A stretch of DNA of 64,000 bases, taken from assembly GCF_000427295.1 (NCBI RefSeq), contig NZ_ATNM01000064.1:159843-223842 (forward strand), read 5' to 3'. Origin of the DNA: Cyclobacterium qasimii M12-11B (GTDB lineage Bacteria > Bacteroidota > Bacteroidia > Cytophagales > Cyclobacteriaceae). This document shows positions 26,960 through 37,144 of the stretch, one piece after another. Numbering within the stretch: the stretch's first letter is position 1; the number at the start of each line of letters is the position of its first letter. The notes under the pieces are model-generated. The model was given only the letters and a program-made list of their open reading frames with translations, was not told where the DNA came from and made no database searches. The position numbers were made by a program, and so were the translations under genes.

Positions 26960-29386
26960 ATGAAGAATATCAACCTTTTATTCCTATTTCTAATCTTTTT
27001 GGTTTCCCAACCAACTTTCTCACAATCGGACAACTTTGGTGAAATTCAAGGAAAAGTGATAGACGGGGACGGAGGGGCCCCTTTAGGCTTTGCCACTATA
27101 AGTGTTTTTTCTCTAGAATCAGAAAGCAGAAAACTCATCAATGGCGGTATCACTTCAGAGGATGGTAGTTTTAACATATCTCTTCCTCAAGGCACATTCG
27201 ATGTTTTAGTAGAATTTATGGGCTATAAGGCTTCAGAATTAAATGAAATAACCATCAATCGGGAAAACCGAAAACGAATTCTTGGGGAAATTAGCCTATC
27301 AGCAGACGCAGAGAATTTAGATGAAGTCGTTGTGCAGGGTGAAAAAACATTAATGGAATTATCGCTAGACAAACGAATTTTCAATGTTGGTAAAGACCTG
27401 TCTAATGCCGGAAGAACTGCTAATGATGTTTTAATGAATTTACCTTCAATTTCAGTAGACCCTGAAGGAGGGGTTAGCTTAAGAGGTTCAAGCAATGTGC
27501 GGATCCTTGTGGATGGAAAGCCTTCTGGTCTGGTTAGTTTCAAAGGCAGTAGTGGGCTTCAGCAATTACCAGCAAGTATGATTGAGACGGTAGAGGTAAT
27601 CACCAACCCTTCTGCTCGCTATGAAGCCGAAGGAATGGCAGGAGTAATCAATATCATATTGAAAAAAGAAAACACCCAAGGTTTTAATGCCTCTTTTGAA
27701 GGTACCGTCGGAAATCCTGACAACTTCGGCCTGGCAGCAAACCTTAATTACCGACACAAAAAGATCAACTGGTTTGTCAATTACGGTGTAGCTTATAAAA
27801 AGACCCCAAGGGAAGGCACTATCATGCAAGAAGTTAGCAATGAGGACACCACTTTTTATTCGCATCAATCTACCACTGGAACAGTAAGTGGAATCAATAA
27901 CAACATCCGTGCTGGCTTAGATTACTACTTTAATGAAAATAGTATACTGACAGGATCCTACCTTTGGAGACGCAGTGATTCAAGAAGACTGACCGACATT
28001 AGATACAATGACTATGAAGTTGAAGGGGGGGCTTTACAAAGCTACACCCTCCGCACGCAAGATGAAGATGAAAAAGAACCCAATTCAGAATTTAACCTGG
28101 CGTACAAGCGAAGTTTTGAGCAAAGCGGTCATGTTTTAACTGGTACCATTACTTATCTTGACTATTGGGAAAATTCTGATCAGGTCTACACACAAAATGG
28201 GTATTCCCCAGAAGGAACGGCCCTTCCGGAGACCTCTTTTTATCAAACAGCGATAAACGACGAATTTGACAGGCAATGGCTATTCCAGTTGGATTACACA
28301 AAACCAATTGGCAAGGAAGGTAATTTTGAAACTGGATTTAGAAGTAGCTTTAGAAATATGAAAAATGATTTCATCGTGAGCCAAAGGTTAGAGTCAGGTG
28401 GTTTTGAAGCCCTACCAGGATTAGATGACATTTTCCTATACGATGAAAACATTCAAGCAGCTTATGCTATTTTGGGTAACAAACATGATAAATTCTCTTA
28501 TCAAGGAGGGGTGCGGGCTGAATACACAGATGTGACCACTACCTTAATTACTTCAAATGAGATTAACCCTCGAGATTACGCCAATCTCTTTCCTTCCGCA
28601 CACCTAACCTATAACCTAAGCCAAGATGATGCTTTCCAAGTGAGTTACAGCAGAAGGATTAGAAGGCCGGTTTACAACGACCTAAGTCCTTTTATGACCC
28701 TTTCTGATGCTCGTAATTTTTTCAGTGGAAACCCTGACCTTAATCCTGAATATACAGATGCCTTTGAATTAGGGCATATTAAATACATGGACAAGGGGTC
28801 CATATTTTCAACTGTTTACTACAGGGATACAAAAGATAAAATCGAAAGGATAAGAAGTGTAGATGCAGAAGGAAACTCAACAACCCTTCCTGAAAACCTC
28901 ATTGGCGAGAAATCCATGGGCTTTGAATTCACTACTGATTATATCCCCGTAGAGTGGTGGAAATTAGATGCCAACTTTAATTTATTCTATGCCAAAATTG
29001 ACGGAAGTAATGTTCTAGACACCTATACTGCAGACACCTATTCCTGGTTCACCAGGCTTACCTCCAGATTTACTTTTGCCAATGGCTTGGACCTTCAAGT
29101 TCGAGGAAATTATGAAGGAAGAAGAAAAGTAGCCCAAGGAGTACAAAAAGCCACAGCCTTTATGGACCTGTCAGCAAGTAAAGATATAATGAAGGGAAGG
29201 GGCACATTGATTTTTAATGTTTTGGACGTGTTTAATTCCAGAAGAAACCGTTACATATTCGAAGGACCAGGATTTACGACTGTTGGCGATGTATTTCCAA
29301 GAAAAAGGCAAATCAACCTTACCTTAAATTATAGAATCAAACAATCAAAAGCCCAGACAAAATCTGACTTAATGGGCGGAGAATAA
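26960..29386 (+). CDS. TonB-dependent receptor, outer-membrane beta-barrel family
   Basis: 808 aa from the ATG at 26960, chosen because the signal peptide (M-K-N-I-N-L-L-F-L-F ... T-F-S-Q) begins there. A carboxypeptidase-regulatory-like domain (residues ~25-115) precedes a plug (V-L-M-N-L-P-S-I-S-V-D, I-L-V-D-G-K-P, and V-I-N-I-I-L-K-K) and a barrel ending L-N-Y-R-I-K plus a short tail. This is the OMP_b-brl_3 type, not a SusC; no SusD is adjacent. The ligand is unknown, possibly a peptide, siderophore or metal chelate. It stands alone with its own terminator. Confidence 0.92.
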   Translation: MKNINLLFLFLIFLVSQPTFSQSDNFGEIQGKVIDGDGGAPLGFATISVFSLESESRKLINGGITSEDGSFNISLPQGTFDVLVEFMGYKASELNEITINRENRKRILGEISLSADAENLDEVVVQGEKTLMELSLDKRIFNVGKDLSNAGRTANDVLMNLPSISVDPEGGVSLRGSSNVRILVDGKPSGLVSFKGSSGLQQLPASMIETVEVITNPSARYEAEGMAGVINIILKKENTQGFNASFEGTVGNPDNFGLAANLNYRHKKINWFVNYGVAYKKTPREGTIMQEVSNEDTTFYSHQSTTGTVSGINNNIRAGLDYYFNENSILTGSYLWRRSDSRRLTDIRYNDYEVEGGALQSYTLRTQDEDEKEPNSEFNLAYKRSFEQSGHVLTGTITYLDYWENSDQVYTQNGYSPEGTALPETSFYQTAINDEFDRQWLFQLDYTKPIGKEGNFETGFRSSFRNMKNDFIVSQRLESGGFEALPGLDDIFLYDENIQAAYAILGNKHDKFSYQGGVRAEYTDVTTTLITSNEINPRDYANLFPSAHLTYNLSQDDAFQVSYSRRIRRPVYNDLSPFMTLSDARNFFSGNPDLNPEYTDAFELGHIKYMDKGSIFSTVYYRDTKDKIERIRSVDAEGNSTTLPENLIGEKSMGFEFTTDYIPVEWWKLDANFNLFYAKIDGSNVLDTYTADTYSWFTRLTSRFTFANGLDLQVRGNYEGRRKVAQGVQKATAFMDLSASKDIMKGRGTLIFNVLDVFNSRRNRYIFEGPGFTTVGDVFPRKRQINLTLNYRIKQSKAQTKSDLMGGE

Positions 29387-29390
29387 TAAC

Positions 29391-29440
29391 TTTCTACCTC
29401 AGGTCTTGCGGAAAGCATGACCTGAGGTAGAAAATAAAAA
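29391..29440 (+). terminator. Terminator after the TonB receptor gene
   Basis: A perfect 15-bp stem (29391-29405 with 29419-29433) with a 13-base loop directly follows the stop codon at 29386. It is followed by an A-rich tract and may act in both directions with tag. Confidence 0.8.
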
Positions 29441-29492
29441 GCAGCCCGGTGGCTAAAGCCGATGTGATTCTGCCATTTATTTACCCAGTGAT

Positions 29493-30095
29493 TTATTTGG
29501 CCATTCGTTTCACCTCCTGATGGCGAAAACAATGGACCAAGTGATCATTGACTATTCCCGTGGCTTGTAAATGTGCATAAACAGTAGTACTTCCTAAAAA
29601 TTTGAATCCATACCTTTTCAGTTCTTTGGCGACTGTATTGGACAGGTCCGTTGTTGCCGGAACTTCCCCCATACTATTCCATGCATTTTGTACCGGTTTT
29701 CCATCGACAAAATCCAGCATAAAACCTGTAAAGGTTCCGTATTTCTCCTGAACCTCCATAAATCTTCTGGCATTGTTGACCGCAGCTTCAATTTTTAATC
29801 GGTTACGGACAATGTTTGGATCGGTAATAAGGTTGGCTATTTCCTCTTCAGAAAAATCAGCCACTTTCCGGTAATCAAAATCCTTGAAGGCCTTTGCATA
29901 CCCATGCCTTTTCTTAAGAATAGTCGACCAACTTAGGCCTGCCTGGGCACTTTCCAATACCAAAAACTCAAAGTGCGTCCTGTCACTATATACAGGGACT
30001 CCCCATTCTTCGTCGTGGTATCTGATATAATCCTCAAACCCTAGACACCATGGACAACGAAATTTTTGCGTTTGATCATGCTTATAATCGCTCAT
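29493..30095 (-). CDS. tag: DNA-3-methyladenine glycosylase I
   Basis: 200 aa HhH-superfamily glycosylase that excises 3-methyladenine. Family signatures: R-C-P-W-C near the start, Y-H-D-E-E-W-G-V-P-V, E-S-A-Q-A-G-L-S-W-S-T-I-L, and the C-terminal Y-A-H-L-Q-A-T-G-I-V-N-D-H-L-V-H-C-F-R-H. The Cys/His zinc-snap ligands (C14, C17, H near 175 and C/H near 190) appear intact. Convergent with the TonB receptor gene. Confidence 0.95.
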   Translation of the reverse strand: MSDYKHDQTQKFRCPWCLGFEDYIRYHDEEWGVPVYSDRTHFEFLVLESAQAGLSWSTILKKRHGYAKAFKDFDYRKVADFSEEEIANLITDPNIVRNRLKIEAAVNNARRFMEVQEKYGTFTGFMLDFVDGKPVQNAWNSMGEVPATTDLSNTVAKELKRYGFKFLGSTTVYAHLQATGIVNDHLVHCFRHQEVKRMAK

Positions 30096-30241
30096 GTTAT
30101 TCCAGAATTTATGGTAAACTAAAATACAATACTACCTTAAGTTTCACGATTATTTGATTGATAAAAGTAACCCTTTATCAACCAATCTTGCAATCTACAT
30201 TGTCTTCAATTATAACGTAGATTATTTATCCGGCCATACTT

Positions 30242-30907
30242 CTAAATATCTTTTATTACTTCCTTTTTAGGCAACGCTATACTCCACATGCCTCTTAAAT
30301 CTCCTACTTTATAATTAATGGCTTTGTCTTCCGGGTACAAACTTTGAATTTTTTCTAAAGTTGACTCTTTTATATCCGTTCCTGGTGCCCCGTGGCAATT
30401 AAGGCAAAGGCCGTTCGGAATTGTAATCGCTTTAGTATACAATAAGACCTGTCCATCTTCTAATTTCTGAATATTAGGGGGATTCTCCAGGCCATTGTCT
30501 TGATTATAGGCATAAGCACCTAATAATTCCTTTTCTTTTTCATTGGGACTGTTTTTTGAATTTCGGTTTTTGACAGACACCCTTCTGATATTGACATTGT
30601 ATTTGTCTGCGACTTTTTTGGTAATCTCTAAGGCCTCTATATTACAAAAACCCACAGCGTTTTCAGGTCCATTTTCTTGAATGGCTTTTTGCAAAACTCC
30701 CATAAGTGCTTTTTGGGCTTCCATGCTAATTTCATTCCCCCACTCCATTGCGTGTTCTGTAATTTCCGCTTCCCCCAATTTTTTTACTTCATTGGATTTA
30801 TTCACTTGATCTACGAGATCACGGTTGATTTTTTTACCGTCATTACAACTCCCTACTCCTAGAGCCAAGAGTAGCCCAAATGAAAACAATAAATATTTCA
30901 TCTTCAT
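30242..30907 (-). CDS. DUF3365 (Tll0287-like) haem-binding lipoprotein
   Basis: Starting at M-K-M-K (30907) gives about 221 aa, with a lipoprotein signal (G-V-G-S-C). Contains V-G-F-C-N-I-E-A, the R-R-V-S-V-K-N-R-N-S-K-N-S-P-N motif and a c-type haem site C-L-N-C-H-G (~173). The fold family is PAS-like haem domains (Tll0287). Probable periplasmic haem sensor or electron carrier. It stands alone. Confidence 0.87.
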   Translation of the reverse strand: MKMKYLLFSFGLLLALGVGSCNDGKKINRDLVDQVNKSNEVKKLGEAEITEHAMEWGNEISMEAQKALMGVLQKAIQENGPENAVGFCNIEALEITKKVADKYNVNIRRVSVKNRNSKNSPNEKEKELLGAYAYNQDNGLENPPNIQKLEDGQVLLYTKAITIPNGLCLNCHGAPGTDIKESTLEKIQSLYPEDKAINYKVGDLRGMWSIALPKKEVIKDI

Positions 30908-30913
30908 AATCAA

Positions 30914-31386
30914 ATCAATTTAGTTTTACTATTAAATATAAGGACTATTCGGTTAAAAAGATTCATAAAACATAAAAACACAGAGCCGCTGTGACTATTT
31001 GTTTTAAAAAGCGCACAGGATGATCAATAGGGCAGCTTTGGTGATTTCAAAGGGAAATCCTCTTGATTCCATAGCCATGCTTAAACCGAGACCTGTAAAA
31101 AAAATCCTTCTTCATTAAGAAAGAAATTGCTAATAAACAAGACGAAGTTATAATATCAATTTCATTCACAATGTGTGATTAGTCGATTGATAATTAATCA
31201 AGTAACCTATGGGGCCAAAATAACCTTTATGAAGACTTATGACTAAGACAAAAGTTATACAAGTTTATCGTTTTTAGATTTTAGCTAATTCTAAAGGCCT
31301 TTTTTGGATGACTTCAGTATAAAAAATTTCTGTGTCGGGTATTCATCAACAATAATGCTTAATTTTGCCCTCCAAATACAAGAACC
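30914..31386. other. 473-bp divergent intergenic region
   Basis: AT-rich, between the minus-strand haem lipoprotein gene and plus-strand prfA. Apart from the prfA -7 element I see no gene, repeat or stable hairpin. Confidence 0.55.
31360..31367 (+). promoter_or_regulatory. TAnnTTTG -7 element of prfA
   Basis: TAATTTTG, consensus match, 19 bp before the ATG at 31387. The -33 region is weak. Confidence 0.5.
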
Positions 31387-32463
31387 ATGCTGGACAAACT
31401 GGAAGCAATAAAAGATAGATTTGAGGAGGTTGCACAACTTATCATTCAACCGGATGTTATGAGTGACATGGGTAACTACACCAAACTGTCTAAAGAATAT
31501 AAGGACCTGGAGAAAGTAGTTACGGCCTACGACAGCTATCGCTTGACGCTCGATAATATTAATAGCACCAAGGCAATACTGGAAAAAAGAGAAAGATCCG
31601 GAATTCCGGGAGATGGCTAAGATGGAATGGGAGGAATTGAAAAATAAAAAGATGAGATGGAGGAAGATCTCCGCAAAATGCTTATCCCAAAAGATCCCAA
31701 TGACTCCAAAGATTGTATTCTTGAAATTAGAAGTGGAACAGGTGGAGATGAAGCAGCCATTTTTGCTGGAGACCTTTTCAGGATGTACCAAAGGTTTTGT
31801 GAAAAACAAAACTGGAACCTTACAGTACTTGATTTGACTTTTGGTACCTCTGGTGGCTACAAGGAAATTATCAGCTCTGTATCTGGAGCAGATGTATATG
31901 GCATGCTCAAATATGAATCAGGTGTACATCGTGTCCAGCGAGTTCCAGCTACTGAGACCCAAGGGAGAGTGCATACCTCTGCCGCAACTGTTGCCGTTTT
32001 GCCAGAAATGGAAGATGTAGATGTGGAGATAGACATGAATGAAGTAAGAAAAGACACTTACTGTTCCTCTGGGCCTGGTGGTCAATCAGTAAACACGACC
32101 TATTCGGCTGTAAGGTTAACCCATGAACCCTCAGGAATAGTAGTTACTTGCCAAGATCAGAAGTCACAAATCAAGAACTTTGAAAAAGCACTCAAAGTAT
32201 TAAGATCAAGGATATATGAGATTGAATTGGCCAAACACAATGAGGCCGTAGGGGCTCAAAGAAAATCCATGATTGGGAGTGGGGACAGATCAGATAAAAT
32301 CCGCACCTATAATTACCCACAAAGCAGGGTCACAGATCATAGAATAAATAAAACTGTCTATAACCTTCCAGAAGTAATGGAAGGCAGTATTGAAGACTTT
32401 ATTGGTGCCCTTCGTTTTGCGGAAAATGCAGAAAAAATGAAAGGTGGGGGAATGGAAGATTAA
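31387..32463 (+). CDS. prfA: Peptide chain release factor 1, with two compensating indels
   Basis: Restored length 358 aa, normal for RF1. As read, the frame breaks twice: one extra A in the six-A run at 31583-31588 and one missing A in the five-A run at 31646-31650. After correction the bridging peptide reads [14 protein letters not shown], conserved in RF1. The stop-codon tripeptide P-A-T (in [14 protein letters not shown]) marks UAA/UAG-specific RF1, and G-P-G-G-Q-S-V-N-T is the peptidyl-hydrolysis GGQ loop. The gene is essential and has no known programmed frameshift (that is prfB), so these are read errors. Confidence 0.95.
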
Positions 32464-32593
32464 AAAATCCACGATTTTTAAATCTCTATGCTTACACTTC
32501 CCTAATCAAATTAGGCATCGTTTTTCAATATTAACTTTGCCCAACATCAATATTATCCAAGCCTTATTTTTCAAAAAAGCTATATGCTGGTAT

Positions 32594-32638
32594 TAATTCT
32601 AACTATGAAATAGCCTGTCTATTCCATAGTTAGAATTA
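32594..32638 (-). terminator. Hairpin terminator overlapping the stop codon of the Ycf48-like gene
   Basis: Twenty-bp arms (32594-32613 and 32619-32638) with one mismatch and a 5-base loop. The TAA stop is in the stem. The poly-U tract is weak. Confidence 0.7.
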
Positions 32639-35444
32639 AAGCACTAATATTTTTCTTTTGTATTCTTTCGTTCTACTCCTAAGAACAAGCACATGCAACC
32701 CTTTTGGTAGGCCATTGATAAAATAAACGAATTGCCCCACTTTGGTTGGCACTTCTTTTATTTTTAGCCCCATAGCGTTGTAGACTCCGATATATTCCAA
32801 TCCTGCTATTCCTTCCACGGACACGTGAACATCTCCATCGAATGAAGGGCTAGGGAAGACCTCAATATTTGCATCAGCTACTTCTTCCTCTATTGAGGTA
32901 ATCAGATTAACATTTACCGAAAGCATGCGGCTGGAGCCTTGATTACACGCATTTACAGGTGTCACTTCTACCACATGATCCCCTGGAGTCGTCCAGTTAA
33001 CCCGTACAGTAGAAGAACCTTGTCCACTGATGATTTCACCACCTCCTGTAATAGACCATTGATAATTGATATCCTGTACACCGGTAATTGCATAATCAGT
33101 TTCTTGAAAACCAACCTTTACTGACCCTTGTATGGCTGAAGGCTGATCAGGAATAGTAATGACACGAATAGCCTTCTCTGAAGTAGGCCCTTGACCACAT
33201 GGGTTTCTGGTTGACACCGAGATACTTTGTTCAGCTAAATTGGTCCATTCGAGTGTTATTATTGAAGTACCTTGCCCTTCTCTGACTACACCACCAGTGG
33301 CCTCCCAAAAATATTCTGTCCCTGGAATCGAGTCCACACTATATTCTTCAAGTGTATTCACACAAACTACTCCTTCACCCTGAATAGTAGTGGTTTCTTT
33401 TGGTTCTTCTGATACCACGACTTCCAATGCTGTAGTTTCACCGTTCCCGCAATTATTTGTTCCACGTACCAATACCGCATTCCTTCCAGGGGTATCCCAT
33501 CTTATCACTACTCTAGCGGTTCCCTGGCCTTGAATAACACTTCCACCATCTACTCGCCACTCATAGTTTTCATCCTCTATGCCCAAGTCCTGAATGGAAT
33601 AAATCTGCTGACTTATACAAATATTATCTTCCCCAAAAATGGTTGGAATCTCAGCAGGTACCTGGCAGGTATATTGATAAAAAATACCATTTTCACCAAC
33701 AGCATATCCTACATTCAAGTCACCAAAGCTTATGCCTGTAAAGTTTTGATAGGTCGCTGTTTCCAACTTTTCCCAATTTTCTCCTGCATCAAACGTCCGA
33801 ATAATTAATCCGTTTTCTCCCGTAATAAACCCTACTGACTCATCGAGAAATGCAATATCTGATAAGGGTATATTGAAACCAGTTGTCAAAGGCTCCCAAT
33901 TGACTCCTTTGTCCGAAGTTTTAAATACAGCGCTTGAAGTACTAACTGCAATTGCGGTTACCTCATCCAATATGGAAATGGCTTTTAAATCAACGGTGCT
34001 ACCAATACTAACCTTTTTCCAATCTAACCCTCCGGTGGAGGTGATTAAAACCAGTCCTCTTTCACCTACTATTACTCCGTCATTTTCGTTAAAGAATAAT
34101 ACATCCTTTAGATTGTAATTAGCAACACCCGAGGTCACTGTCAACCAATTTATCCCTTGGTTTTCAGTCATTGTAATTAACCCTTGATCCCCAACAGCAA
34201 TCCCCTTATTGAAATCAAAAAGTAAAGCCCATTTACATTTTTATTCGTACCTGGATTTAAGGTTGTCCAGTTAGCTCCCGAATTTCTAGTTGAAATTATA
34301 TTCCCGTTATCCCCTGAGATATACCCCGCATTTCCAGAAACAAAAAAAGCAGAATTGAAGGGCAAAGAAATAGGCCTGGAACTATCAGTTAGCCGAGTAC
34401 CGCCATTAGTAGTAGTTAATATAAGACCATTATCACCAGCGATATAGCCCTTTTGATCTGTTACAAATGCTGCTGCATTAAAATCGCTTGCTTTTCCAGC
34501 CAACCTCAAAGTCCAACTTAAGCCTGTATTGTTTGAAGAAATCAAAACTCCACTTGATGCCAATGCTAAAATATTATTAGTCTCATTCCTTATAGACAAT
34601 CTCTCTATATTTTCTATTGTTCTTGATGTAGCACCAATAAATGTAAGTCCACCATTATCTGTACGCAGAATGGTCCCACCGTCACCACTAATCACCCCAA
34701 CCAAGGGGTATAGTGGATTAAAAATGACGTCAGTTAGGTCGGTATCAATACCACTGTTTATAAACTCCCAATTCAAGGCGCCATCTTCTGTTTTTATAAT
34801 TGCTCCTTGATCCCCTACAGCGTAACCAGTAGTGTCATTTGTGAAATATATCGCATTCAATGCAACATCAAATCCCGAATCATGCAATTCCCAGGATTCT
34901 CCTGCATTGAAAGTTTTTAGTATTTCGGAGTCTGAGCTTACGGCGTAACCAAGGTCTTGATCTACAAAAAACACTTTCCTGATGGAGGCATCAGTTGGCA
35001 CATCAATAATACTCCAAGATGCCCCCCCATTTACGGATCTTAAGATAAGGCCATCATCACCACTAATAATCAAGCGATTTTCGTCAATATGAATAACTCT
35101 ATTTAGGGTTAAATTCTCTGGATAGCTAGGACTAGACCAACTTCCTCCACCATTGGTAGATTTGAAAATCTGTCCCTCTTCGTTAATTAACACGCCGTTT
35201 TGATCATCAAAAAAGGAAAGATCCAGCACATCCATTCGCATTGGAAGTCCCATTTCTACCCAGCTAAGCCCTCCGTCTATGGACTTTAGCAAGATGTTTT
35301 CCCCGCCTATAAAGCCAACATTGGTATTAACCCATTTTATTGATTTATAATCATTTCCCCAATCTCCAACTCTTCTCCAACTTTGTCCAAAACCAATCTG
35401 GAAAAGCAATAAGCCAAAAAACTTAAAAGTAAACCCCGCTTCAT
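32636..35444 (-). CDS. Ycf48-like propeller protein with PKD-like domains and T9SS sorting domain, frameshifted
   Basis: Restored length 936 aa. One base is missing in the run at 35416-35421; correcting it gives a clean signal peptide (M-K-R-G-L-L-L-S-F-F ... F-G-Q) from the ATG at 35442-35444. A second base is missing at 34217-34221. The N-terminal ~570 residues are tandem Ycf48/Hcf136-type propeller repeats (S-x-D-G-G-x-x-W and V-G-F/Y-x-x-G-x-x-G patterns). Then three Ig/PKD-like domains of the W-x-x-x-G-G-x-x-x-x-G-Q-G type, and a type A T9SS sorting domain (I-E-V-F-P-S-P near 850, ending Y-K-R-K-I-L-V-L). It is secreted to the cell surface by the T9SS. Function beyond that unknown. Confidence 0.88.
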
Positions 35445-35584
35445 ATAAATGCCTAAGTTTAAATAAATTATGCTTACAAAAATAATATATAATTCAGGAT
35501 TTAACAGAAAAAAGAAATATAATACTCTTCTACCATCTGAAAGGCTTTTTTCGTACTACCAAATCGATAAAACAGGACATAAAA

Positions 35585-35606
35585 AAAAGGGTGAAACCAC
35601 CCTTTT
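35585..35606 (-). terminator. Terminator after gldJ
   Basis: Nine-bp stem AAAAGGGTG/CACCCTTTT with a tetraloop; eight U follow on the minus strand. It is 30 bp past the stop at 35636. Confidence 0.9.
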
Positions 35607-35635
35607 CCCTAAATCTATAATTTATAATTTGATTC

Positions 35636-36880
35636 TTACCTGTCTTTGCCTCCTACAGCTATCATGGCACATCTGAAACCTATGTGATTCGAAGCTGAAT
35701 CCTGGTGCATAAATCTCCTGGTGCCTGGTGCTAACCAATAAGCTACATCTCTCCAAGATCCACCTTTATAAACCCTATAATTATCATCAATTAAAGTTGT
35801 TTTATAAGTATCCTCTTCGTCATTTGTACCATCTTTTCTGATTGGATTAAGGTCATCAAAATCCTGAAAGGAAAGTGGTCGATAAACATCCTGAACCCAC
35901 TCATTCATGTTACCAGCCATATTATAAAGGCCAAAGTCATTTGGAGGGAAATCATAAACATTCGTAGGAATAATTTCTCCATCATTAGACACACTACCTG
36001 ATAATCCAGCATAATCACCACGACCTCTTTTAAAGTTGGCCAGAAAATCTCCTTGACGGGACTTTCTTTTGATGTTATAAGGGTTACGTGGGCCTCTTCC
36101 GTCCCAAGGATAGATCCTGCCATTTTCCTGATTTTCATCCATGTACTGGGTTCCAATCATTCCCTTTGCAGCAAATTCCCATTCAGCCTCATTAGGAAGC
36201 CTATAATTTGGAAAAACAACTCCTCGCTCTATAAGCTGATCTAATGTAAGTGGATCGGCCTGTTCTTCCTCATCGTTTTTCTTCTTACCTCCAAAGTTTT
36301 TTTCTCTCGCTAACTCGTTCACGTATAAGGTTCTCCAATGGCTATAGGCATTGGCCTGGGTCCAACTAACTCCTGCCACTGGGTAGAAATTAAACCCTGG
36401 GTACCTGAAGTAATACGTGGAATAAACATCGTTATAAGACATTGCATTGGCCCAAACCTTTTCGTTAGGCTCAAGTTTCTGCAGAGAGTCAGCACTTACG
36501 CTATCAGCGATGTTAAAAAGAAACTCTTTGTAATCTACATTGGTAACCTCAGTTTCATCCATGTAGAATGAGGCGATCGTAACCGTTCGCTCCACATTGT
36601 CACGGAAACCCATGACATCTTGTTCCTGTGAACCCAATACTGCTCTACCCCCTTGGATAAAAACAAGCCTCGGACCGATCACTTCACTAGGTAGTCTAAA
36701 GACCTGAAAAGCTGAATCCTCCTCATCGAAACTATATTTTGCTCCGGTTGATGCACTTACACCTCCAGGATTACTGGCAGTTCTTCTTGAAGTTTGATTC
36801 CCACAAGAAGACACCAGTAGCCCAAGCAATGCTACTGCAACAAAAAAACTAAATTGAAAATTTTTATTCTCAAATTTCAT
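35636..36880 (-). CDS. gldJ: GldJ-type SUMF1-domain lipoprotein (gliding/T9SS)
   Basis: 414 aa. Lipobox V-S-S-C (~26). Formylglycine-generating-enzyme (SUMF1) fold: L-V-F-I-Q-G-G (~73), S-F-Y-M-D-E-T-E-V-T-N (~104), Y-P-V-A-G-V-S-W-T-Q-A, R-L-P-N-E-A-E-W-E-F-A-A, N-M-A-G-N-M-N-E-W-V-Q-D, and the closing H-I-G-F-R-C-A-M. The catalytic Cys pair of true sulfatase activators is absent, as in GldJ/GldK. I favour GldJ over GldK because gldLMN do not follow. It works in the outer membrane with the T9SS; the neighbouring gene encodes a T9SS substrate. It is shorter than the Flavobacterium protein. Confidence 0.75.
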   Translation of the reverse strand: MKFENKNFQFSFFVAVALLGLLVSSCGNQTSRRTASNPGGVSASTGAKYSFDEEDSAFQVFRLPSEVIGPRLVFIQGGRAVLGSQEQDVMGFRDNVERTVTIASFYMDETEVTNVDYKEFLFNIADSVSADSLQKLEPNEKVWANAMSYNDVYSTYYFRYPGFNFYPVAGVSWTQANAYSHWRTLYVNELAREKNFGGKKKNDEEEQADPLTLDQLIERGVVFPNYRLPNEAEWEFAAKGMIGTQYMDENQENGRIYPWDGRGPRNPYNIKRKSRQGDFLANFKRGRGDYAGLSGSVSNDGEIIPTNVYDFPPNDFGLYNMAGNMNEWVQDVYRPLSFQDFDDLNPIRKDGTNDEEDTYKTTLIDDNYRVYKGGSWRDVAYWLAPGTRRFMHQDSASNHIGFRCAMIAVGGKDR

Positions 36881-37144
36881 GCGACAAGTTTTATGTTTTG
36901 TCTTAATAAAACGCTAATATATGACCAATAATATATTATACCAATAATCTTTCACCTCCAAAACGTAAGACAAAAATCATTTTTATCTAAATCTTGTGAA
37001 ATACTACAAAAAAAATTGTACCACCTATATTATTGACCACACGAAAATATATCTCATTTATTAAAAAAAACCTTAAACAACTACAAATTTCATGGCCTAA
37101 AGTCCTCTTTATTAAATAAATCCCGTATTTAAATGGGCCCCTAC

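Noticed and set aside
26960..29386. SusC/SusD polysaccharide-utilisation locus
   Set aside because: Neither TonB receptor has an adjacent SusD gene, and the receptor types are not SusC-like.
31387..31650. Programmed frameshifting in a release factor gene
   Set aside because: That is known for prfB (RF2), not prfA. The P-A-T motif shows this is RF1, and two opposite indels do not fit a programmed site.
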